From Chytriomyces cf. hyalinus JEL632 (Eukaryota; Chytridiomycota; Chytridiomycetes; Chytridiales; Chytriomycetaceae), in NCBI GenBank assembly GCA_025435555.1, contig JAIWWG010000040.1, positions 62,001 through 126,000 of the forward strand: 64,000 bases of DNA. The letters run 5' to 3'. Position 1 is the first letter of the stretch. Each line of letters starts with the position of its first letter. The notes beneath the pieces were generated by a model. The model was not told where the DNA came from. It saw only the letters and a list, made by a program, of their open reading frames with translations, and searched no databases. This document shows positions 57,163-64,000 of this stretch, piece by piece. The position numbers and the translations under genes were made by a program.

Positions 57163-58366
57163 TCATAATTTCGTCCGACGCGACCTTCGCCGCCCAGCCT
57201 CGTCTTCGTCTTCCTCCCATCCTTGAATCGACGCTGTGTCGCCTCTGCTCTCGCTGTCTGCCCTTTCCGATTTCTCAAGTTTTTCCCTTTCCTTTTCAGC
57301 CGCCTTTTCTCTTCTCTTTGCTGCGGCCCTTTCAGCCTTTTCCACCTTCTCCTCTGCCGTTACTTCCTTCTTTTTGTACGTCTTTTTGACGGGCGCAGAT
57401 GCCGCCAATGCTGGGGAAGATCCACCCACGGAAGTACCAGAACCAAGCGCGGCAGCAGCAGCTGCAGCATCTGCAGTGGTGCTTGCATCGCTTCCTCCTC
57501 GATCGATCCTCGGTCTACCCCTCTTTTTCGGCGGAGGTGGTATTTGAGGTGGCAATTGAGGTGGGAGTTGAGGTGGCAATGGTGGCAATTGAGATGATAC
57601 AGAGGGGGGATTGCTCGCAGTGGTACTTATGGCGCCAGCTGGTGTATCCTCTTCAAAGTGAGTGCTGCTGCTGGGAGCGTGGCTCCCAGATAGAGGAGAG
57701 CTTAAAGCTGAAGAAGATGTTGGACTGCCACTGTCATCCATCATTCCGGCATACGTTGAAAGGGAGACGCTGACTCGCCGTCGCTTTCCTTCGATGGCAT
57801 TGACGGCGCTGATTTGAAGCGATAGAGGATGCAGTCTATCTTTGACACCCGCTGATGTTGCTGCATGCGATGTTGATGTGCTGTTGGACGGGGAGACGTC
57901 TTGGCTGTGATGAGATGGATCACTGTCGGATGCAGCGACGGACGGAAATTCATCGACAGGCAGACTAAAGTCGCGTTGACGCATGACAGTGTGGAGAAGG
58001 GCTTCGTCTGCCTGAATGAGACAATGAGTTAGAATGCAGAATGATTCATACAAAGCGAAAGAAGAGACTGACAAGCGCATCCAACGTGGCCGTGTCGTAG
58101 TGTTTGTCCAGATAAGAGCGAATCTGGCTGGCTGACACGCATGCGGCCGAGGGTGCCAGCGAGTGTGCATTGATGGCTTTGAGCATGGAAATCAGCTTGA
58201 AACTCTTTGCGACACCTGGATATTCACGGTGAGAGTCAGTGCTGCATCAAACTCAGGGGATGCACTTCAAACCAATCGGCCGCGTGTTGCAGAGCGCCTC
58301 CAGCAGTGCCCGTTCTTCCTCCAGACTCAGCACTGCGTGTTTGGCAGCGGCGTCTTGGGCCGTCAT
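57163..58366 (-). CDS. EAF7: EAF7/MRGBP-like subunit of the NuA4 histone acetyltransferase
   Basis: EAF7 (MRGBP in animals) is a non-catalytic NuA4/TIP60 subunit in the nucleus. Exons 58366-58273, 58215-58073 and 58011-57163 give 361 residues. The N-terminal domain ALLEALCNTRPIGVAKSFKL, then SASQIRSYLDKHYDTATLDAL and QRDFSLPVDEF, tracks the family (KPVG.KHF, FSLP). The rest is Ser/Thr-rich, with a Pro-Leu-Gln run, an AT-hook-like KKRGRPRIDRGG and a Lys/Glu-rich helix near the end. The 3' third has been tandemly copied downstream (56294-56935). Confidence 0.85.
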
Positions 58367-58441
58367 TTGTGTTTTAACTTTATTTATGCGTTAGGCAGGT
58401 GAGTCAACGACACATGCTTAAGATGCGGCACTCGCGAATTA

Positions 58442-60411
58442 ATGCAGTGCGGCATACAAGTCGGCCAAAAGCTCGTGCAGCTTCTCTCGTCTGAGTGAGT
58501 TCGCAAATCCTGTTCAAATAAAGGAAGCTGACAGGCAAACAACGCACATAACGCACAGTGTGCAACTGGACGAGATTCTCGTCGACACTGAACGCAAGGT
58601 TGAATCCACTCGAAAAGCGCCCGCTGTCGCTTTTCTGACGCCCGATCTGATTTAGACCTGGTTCTCGATCGAGCAGTCGGACCGTCGCGTTGTTGTCGAT
58701 GCAGGCGCAACAAACAATTGGGCGCATGGATACAGCGACGATATAGGCGCGGACAAGACGCTCGAGGCTGTCCGGAAATGTTTCGAAAGCGGTGCAAGTT
58801 CGGACAGGAATTTGATGCTGACCCACAGGCAAGCATGTTTACTGATATCAGTCTCATTATATATCGCATGGTCTCTGATGTCTCTCTTTAAATGCAGTAT
58901 TGCTGGGGGCACAGGATCGGGGCTGGGTTCCCGAATAACAGAAGAAGTTCGCGATGCCTATCCAAAACATTTCATTTGGAATTGCGTGTAAGCGTCCTTC
59001 CTTCTTTCCAAGACAGTCATCTCATGTAAATGTCTGTAAATTCCGATTCGCGAATCCAGAATTTCTCCGTTCGCAAGCGGCGAAACAGCTCTACAGCATT
59101 ACAACTCGTTGCTTTCTCTCAGCAGTTTGCAAATGAGTTCGGACATGATGTCCATATTCTCAAACGACGTTTTGATGGGCAGCATCGCGAAGCAGCAAAG
59201 TCTTTACAAATGTGAGAATACTTTCATTTTCAAAGTTCAAGGTTCCAATATTTATCACCCGCACGCTCAGCGAAAGGCGACTCAAAGATTTCAATTTCTG
59301 AACTCAACCAGCAAATTGTGCTTACTTTAGCCGGCGTTTTGCTTCCAACTTGTCCGATTGTGTCAAACGGCGATGGCGATTTACAGTACTTGCCAAGATC
59401 TGATCACGCAAGTTGCGCCCATGCCTGCGTGCAAAATCGTTTCTCTCGCAACTTCAGAGAATGTTGTCAATTCTGAAATGCGCGTCGGGCTAAAGTGTGC
59501 AACGTCTCGTTTCAATATCATTTTTCCATCGTATTGACCACTTTGAAAAATATTCCAGTGAAGGCTTGACTCCTCCAGTCAGCTGGGACGATTTGGCATC
59601 CGATCTATTGCGGAATATGGCACCAGCATCAACGAGTTTAAAGCGCAGGTGAGAAATCGCGGTTAAGTTTGAAACTGAACGACTGCGCGCTTACACCTCA
59701 AGCTTCTCTCCTTTTTTTAATACGTTTTTTTTAAGCCATATATCATCGAGAATCTATGCTCGAAACGCGCTCGGACCCGAATTTTGGTCTCGTTCCGATA
59801 AGCTCCTTTCCAAAGTGAAATCAAAGCTCGGACACCGTCAATTGTTCCACCACCAGCAAAAGATCTGGAGTTGGCTGCTTCCTCCAACTTTGGTAACACA
59901 AAGCGACTTTCTCATTTTTTTTGTAGCCCTCATTTTCTTCCTCACTTGTCATATTCTTTTTTCACCCTTTTACAGGAAAAAGCTCAAAATCCAACAACCG
60001 CTCATTAACCTCCAACGATGGCATCGATAATGCCGGTCGTACCAGTGTAAATATGCGCCGCTCTCGTACATGTCTATGGACCGTTGTAAAAGGTGTTGGA
60101 GGGTTGGGATCATGTCGCTACCATGAAGCTTGCCGGCCTTCAAAAGTGGAAGAACCCGTTTCGAAAAGAGGTTCGAAATTGGGGTGGGATTCTAGCTTGC
60201 CCGGGGATAAGAAGCGTGCATCTGAGCGGTGGGGTGGGGCTGCAAGCTATGGAGATGACGAGGAAGTGGATATTTTCCCATGGCGTATACCCGGCGGACG
60301 GAAAAAAAGATTTGGATGGAGTCGGGTTGGGATGTCAAACAGCTGTTTGAGGAAGCGTTTTATACTGTTGAGGGCGTAGTGGATTCATACAAGGAGTTCT
60401 GTACAATATAA
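58442..60411 (+). CDS. TUBD1: Delta-tubulin, gene model only partly resolved
   Basis: Delta-tubulin is needed for triplet microtubules of basal bodies. Exons that join well: 58442-58494, 58559-58598, 58656-58828, 58898-58987, 59060-59211 and one beginning at 59271. They give MQCGIQVGQKLVQLL, ILVDTERK, ATNNWAHGYS, the loop SIAGGTGSGLGS (delta-type GGTGSGLG), ISPFASGETALQHYNSLLSL and KISISELNQQIVLTLAGVLL. The C-terminus WDVKQLFEEAFYTVEGVVDS ends at 60411. Between 59370 and 60300 pieces such as DLITQVAPMPACKIVSLATS and VSWDDLASDLL lie in changing frames. The intron after 58828 is GC-AG. The usual first residues (..VxxGQCGNQ) are missing. It may be intact with more introns, or decaying. Confidence 0.75.
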
Positions 60412-60543
60412 AGCATCAAGAATCATAACACAGTAACCGCGAGCAAACGTCGAAAGTTTTTGGGCTAAAAAAAACGGGGTGAATGGCGCCATCTTCTTTT
60501 TACTTTTTTAGTCAAACAAAAAACCCATTTACTTCTCTCGACC

Positions 60544-63248
60544 CTATTCCCTCAACATTAGAATTTTGGTGCCCTCCGCATCAGCACTTGTCCTGCAACA
60601 CCGCCTGAGCAATTGTGAAAGTAGCGCCTTGTTTCCCTCAAAATGCAATTTATCCCTCAAACTCGCAATGGCTTCTTTTACCGTGATGGTCGGCCTTGCT
60701 GCGCTGAACAAATTGCGGATATCCGCTTCTGTCAGAATTTCTAAAAAAGCAGCAATACAGTTCAGACAAAATTCTGCTGTGTGAACGTAAGAAAAAGCAA
60801 CTCAACGGCTATCATTGCTGGTAGGAACTGTGGGTGAATTTGAAATAAGTGGAGAAAGACCCGGCGTGACAGCCGATGGCTGTGAACTCTGCTGATTCAG
60901 AGTTGGGCTTGTGTTTCTGCCTCGGCTCGATCCGCTCCCACGCAATTCATCGAGACGCGGGGATGTGGCACTCATTGTCGCAGGCTGATGCATGGAGCTG
61001 TTGGAGCTGGAACCGGCTGTATGAACGAAACCGCTCTGGGACACATATGGGGACGCTCCCTTTGTTTTATTCTGGCAAGAACGAGGTATCAGCGAACATT
61101 TTGAGGTGAATAGAGCAGCAATAAAGAAAAAAAAACCTTTTTGTTTTCCAGGTTTGGACTGTCTGCATTTTTGCGCTTCCGATTATCTCCAGTCGAAAGT
61201 ACATCCGGGCTCGCAGCTGTTTTGCCCACTTTCAGCCGAATTTTCGTGCCACTCGAACTACCCCCGTTGATGACATCATTCAAATTCGGGCTGGTTCCAG
61301 CGCCCAAAGAGGGACTCGAAACAGGTCCATTCGCGGTGCCAGCCGCCGATAGCGACGTTGCCGACTTTCCCTTGTCCGGCATTGAACTTTTGATGTTCAA
61401 CAAACTACGCATGTTCTTTGTATCCAATACACCGCTATACATGGCTTTTCGTGCAGCACTTTCGGCGTCGTATCCACTAATGTCCATTTCCTTCTTTTTC
61501 TGTTTTGCCACCTTTGCTGGATCGGGAGATGGATTTGAGGGTGGGAGCGGTCCAATTGCGGGGCTTTTGCCATCTTTGGATAAAAGCGACGGAGACGTTG
61601 GTTTTGCGGCTGCGGCTGCGGCTGCTGCAGCGGCTTCTTTTGCTTCTTTTGTTGGTTCTGGCTCTGGCTCTGATTCTTCATCTTCTTCTCCATAGACGTT
61701 CATTTCATCGTCAGAGACATAGGTATCCAGGTTATGCTTCTTGAGAGCCCTTTGAAGTTTCTGAAAAAACGAGACGGTTGAACATTCATTTTTCAGTCAC
61801 TGCGCCACGCCTTTGGGCAAACAACTCGAAAGAAGTACAAAAAAAACCTTTTGAGTTTTCGACTTGTTACTTCGATTCAATGCCTCATTTTGGAAACGGC
61901 GCATTTCGCGTTCATCTTCGAGTTCGTCCAAATTTGCGCGCCGAATCTTGTTTCCAAATTCACGCTGCTTCGCTTCTTTTGCATCATCTTCGTTTTCAAT
62001 GCCAAAATCTGGATGTTCATCGTCGCTCATGACTTCGTCGAAATCAATGTCTTCGTTCAAGCCGTCTGCGGCGCCAGTGCTTGAATAATAGTTTGTCTTT
62101 CGAGCTGATGATGTGAGAACGCTTGAATGAAGGGTTGGATTCATTCGCTTGAGCGTGCGTGCGAGTTCTGCGCGGTCTTCTTTTGAAAGATTCATTGCGT
62201 CTTCGCCATCGATTTCTCGCGCAATTTCTTCATCCTGTTTGTTGAGCGAGTGGTTATTTTGCAATTCTTTTCTGCAAGAAATGGAGTACTCACGCTCTTT
62301 TTGACCGCTAGTAGTGGCGCATTTCCCCACCGCGCCTGTCGCTTCAGTTTTAATTTTTCCTCCGCCTCTTCGGCAGTCAGAGTATGGAATTTCGGGTTCA
62401 GTTTAAACTTGTGGATTTTTGTGACAGGCATGACAGCAAAAGCGTTATATTCATTCTGAAAAAGGAAAACATTAAGCTTTTTTTTTTCTGATGCTCCCAG
62501 CAGTGTATTTCCTCGCGTTTGATCTTGGATTCTGAAAGTAAAAAAATCATTGATTTTTACAAACCGGCAGCTGAACGAATAAAACGCGATCTGCGGCTGC
62601 TTGATTCACTTCGACGGATCCAGTGAGTACTGCTGAAGCGCTGTCTCGAATAATCCAGGGGTATCGATCTGGATCCTTCTTTTTCGCACGGGAAGTTGGA
62701 TCCTCACCGTCTTCAGCAGTGCCAAAGTACATTTGCTTAATCTTTTTCTGAAACTTTGGAGTATATGGTTTATTCGGGCTGTGTGTGTTTTGTATCAGTG
62801 CATGAACAAAGACAAAAAAAAAAAAAAAGACATTGATGCTCACTTGTTCCTGTTGGCATACATGTTGTGGAGTGCAGTCCTGCTTCCCGGTGCAATCTTG
62901 TCCACATCAATTGGAGTCTTAGCCGAGGAAGCAGCGAGCGAGGCCATGTTCGCCTTGACTTCCGCCGAGAGGGACACAGGCGCGTCCGGGTCCTGTTTCG
63001 CAAGGCTGGTTCCCAAAGTGTCTTCGAGGTGCAATAATTCGGGAATTCTCCGATGCCTGCGAGCAACCAAGAGATGCTCAAGTCAGGAGGTGGCTGTGGG
63101 AGGTAAGTGTGGGTGAGTGTTCTCACATAGTAATCGGTTTGGCCATCTGCGCCACGCTTGTTCCAGATATCCGCGCCACATGTGCTACAACATCGCCGCC
63201 TCCTCGAGTCACCAGGCGGTATTCGGTGTAGCTGCCCCCATTCTGCAT
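60544..63248 (-). CDS. TFIIF alpha subunit (RAP74/Tfg1)
   Basis: TFIIF binds RNA polymerase II in initiation and elongation. The gene is multi-exon; the ATG at 63248 gives MQNGGSYTEYRL, followed by pieces WNKRGADGQTDYY, RRIPELLHLEDTLG, YPWIIRDSASAVLTGSVEVN and HKFKLNPKFHTLTAEEAEEK; the last matches RAP74 (RHRTLTAEEAEEE). A long charged linker follows. The last exon (60740-60544) holds the winged helix EADIRNLFSAARPTITVKEA and LLSQLLRRCCR, ending MLRE-stop. It is reached through an intron 60741-60806 with donor GTTGAG; without it the frame seems to end at 60802. The first joins (63040-63230) are not fully resolved. Confidence 0.85.
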
Positions 63249-63466
63249 TTTATCCACCCCGATTTTATGGATAGTTTTTTTGTTTAAATAAATACTGAAA
63301 AAAGGTTCATGAGCAAAGGGTTAAAAGAAATTTGCACTTGACTTCTGCAAGTGGAGATTTAATCCAAGCCACTCCCACATTGAGCAAACAAACTAAGACG
63401 CACACGCAAAAGGAAATTACAAATCAGTCTGATTTAAATTTAAATTTATCCATCTGAAAATGCCCA

Positions 63467-64000
63467 ATGAACCCCGCATCTGTCCAGCCCATGCTGGCTG
63501 CCACCACCTTCTGGGAATCGAACCCGTCCTGCTACTTCCCAACTACACCATACAGCTCAGACTCACTCGCAACTGCAGTCAGATGCAAGATCAGCGCGCT
63601 GCTCGGCCTGGACAAACAGACTCTGCTGACCCCAGGAGGATCCAATCACACCACGACGGTGCTCGAAGGGACACTCAACATGTTGATTCAACGCAATGCG
63701 CAAGTGTCTACGCTCGTTGTGGCGTCCAGTGCAGACACCGACATGTACATCTCCTTCCCTGATATGATTTACCCTCGCGGCGTGTATGCACTGTGGCAGG
63801 ACAATCTTATTTTGAACGGCACTGGCACCATTATCAGACCCGAGAATGGACCCGTTCGAAACGACGCGTACACATACCCGACACAGGGCAAGTCGTATTA
63901 CACAGCTGATGGCGGCTGCTTGGGGGAAACAAGCTGCGGGGGTGAAGAGTACTTTGATGGCAAGTACAACCCTTCGACTGGGCAAACTGACGCTGAGTGG
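63467..64000 (+). CDS. 5' part of an unrecognised gene leaving the window
   Basis: A frame opens at ATG 63467 and stays open for 178 codons to the last base. It reads MNPASVQPMLAATTFWESNP, then CKISALLGLDKQTLLTPGGS, STLVVASSADTDMYISFPDM and LILNGTGTIIRPENGPV, with a Cys/Gly-rich part (GGCLGETSCGGEEYFDG) near the end. It has the look of an extracellular or beta-rich protein, though no clear signal peptide is visible. I do not recognise a family. The first ~30 codons overlap a tRNA-like sequence on the other strand, so the true start may be later. Confidence 0.6.
   Translation, partial: MNPASVQPMLAATTFWESNPSCYFPTTPYSSDSLATAVRCKISALLGLDKQTLLTPGGSNHTTTVLEGTLNMLIQRNAQVSTLVVASSADTDMYISFPDMIYPRGVYALWQDNLILNGTGTIIRPENGPVRNDAYTYPTQGKSYYTADGGCLGETSCGGEEYFDGKYNPSTGQTDAEW

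Noticed and set aside
60566-60784. Plus-strand 72-codon ORF
   Set aside because: It is antisense to the winged-helix exon of TFIIF alpha, which matches the family far better.

Overview
The window is nuclear DNA of a compact, intron-rich fungus that still builds a flagellum, most likely a chytrid-type zoosporic fungus (inference). The fungal side is argued by a Kre9/Knh1-type GPI-anchored wall protein and fungal-style gene packing. The flagellate side is argued by delta-tubulin, an ARMC9 homologue and dynein regulatory complex subunit 8. Most genes carry several introns of about 50-90 nt, with GT-AG ends and exons that join in frame when the introns are removed. I reconstructed exon structures by hand from reading frame, splice sites and remembered family motifs; no alignment or search was run.

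Layout. 1-2.3 kb: no convincing gene, two short tandem repeats. 2.3-7.7 kb: a low-complexity protein and a 15-exon cullin-2. 8.6-11.8 kb: a rhodopsin-like GPCR followed by a decayed tandem copy. 12-18.7 kb: a type II membrane protein, a GPI-anchored wall protein and a class 3 lipase. 19.2-21.8 kb: serine palmitoyltransferase subunit 2, then a broken PAQR/adiponectin-receptor fragment. 22-25 kb: a tandem pair of DUF4097/adhesin-like genes with a small divergent ORF; one copy of that ORF has been overwritten by a piece of the flavoprotein monooxygenase gene found 5.4 kb downstream. 25-29.5 kb: a GRF zinc finger-calpain fusion and the monooxygenase. 29.8-38.8 kb: RING-H2 ligase, ARMC9, DRC8, CenH3 (centromeric H3), an unrecognised gene and a UCH deubiquitinase. 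38.8-42 kb: gene-poor, with diverged repeats that have tRNA-like A and B boxes. 41,962-44,466: a whole two-gene Tc1/IS630-type DNA transposon with 186-bp terminal inverted repeats. 44.5-45.7 kb: a decayed F-box/LRR gene directly beside it. 45.8-56.3 kb: a CobT-like enzyme with introns, a bestrophin, an ELO elongase, a long short-chain dehydrogenase, ribosomal protein uL2 (L8), a Nudix CoA diphosphatase and a TMEM53-like hydrolase with disturbed frames. 56.3-63.2 kb: EAF7/MRGBP with a partial tandem copy, delta-tubulin and TFIIF alpha. 63.5-64 kb: the start of a gene leaving the window.

Themes. Three genes (ARMC9, DRC8, delta-tubulin) serve the flagellum or basal body. Three (cullin-2, RING-H2, UCH) serve ubiquitin signalling. 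LCB2, the elongase, the lipase and the PAQR remnant concern lipids. The most unusual observations are a recurrent non-consensus 5' splice site, GTTGAG(T), in six introns of five genes; a CobT gene in an apparently fungal genome; the two-gene transposon; and the GRF-calpain fusion with a possible ubiquitin-binding motif upstream.
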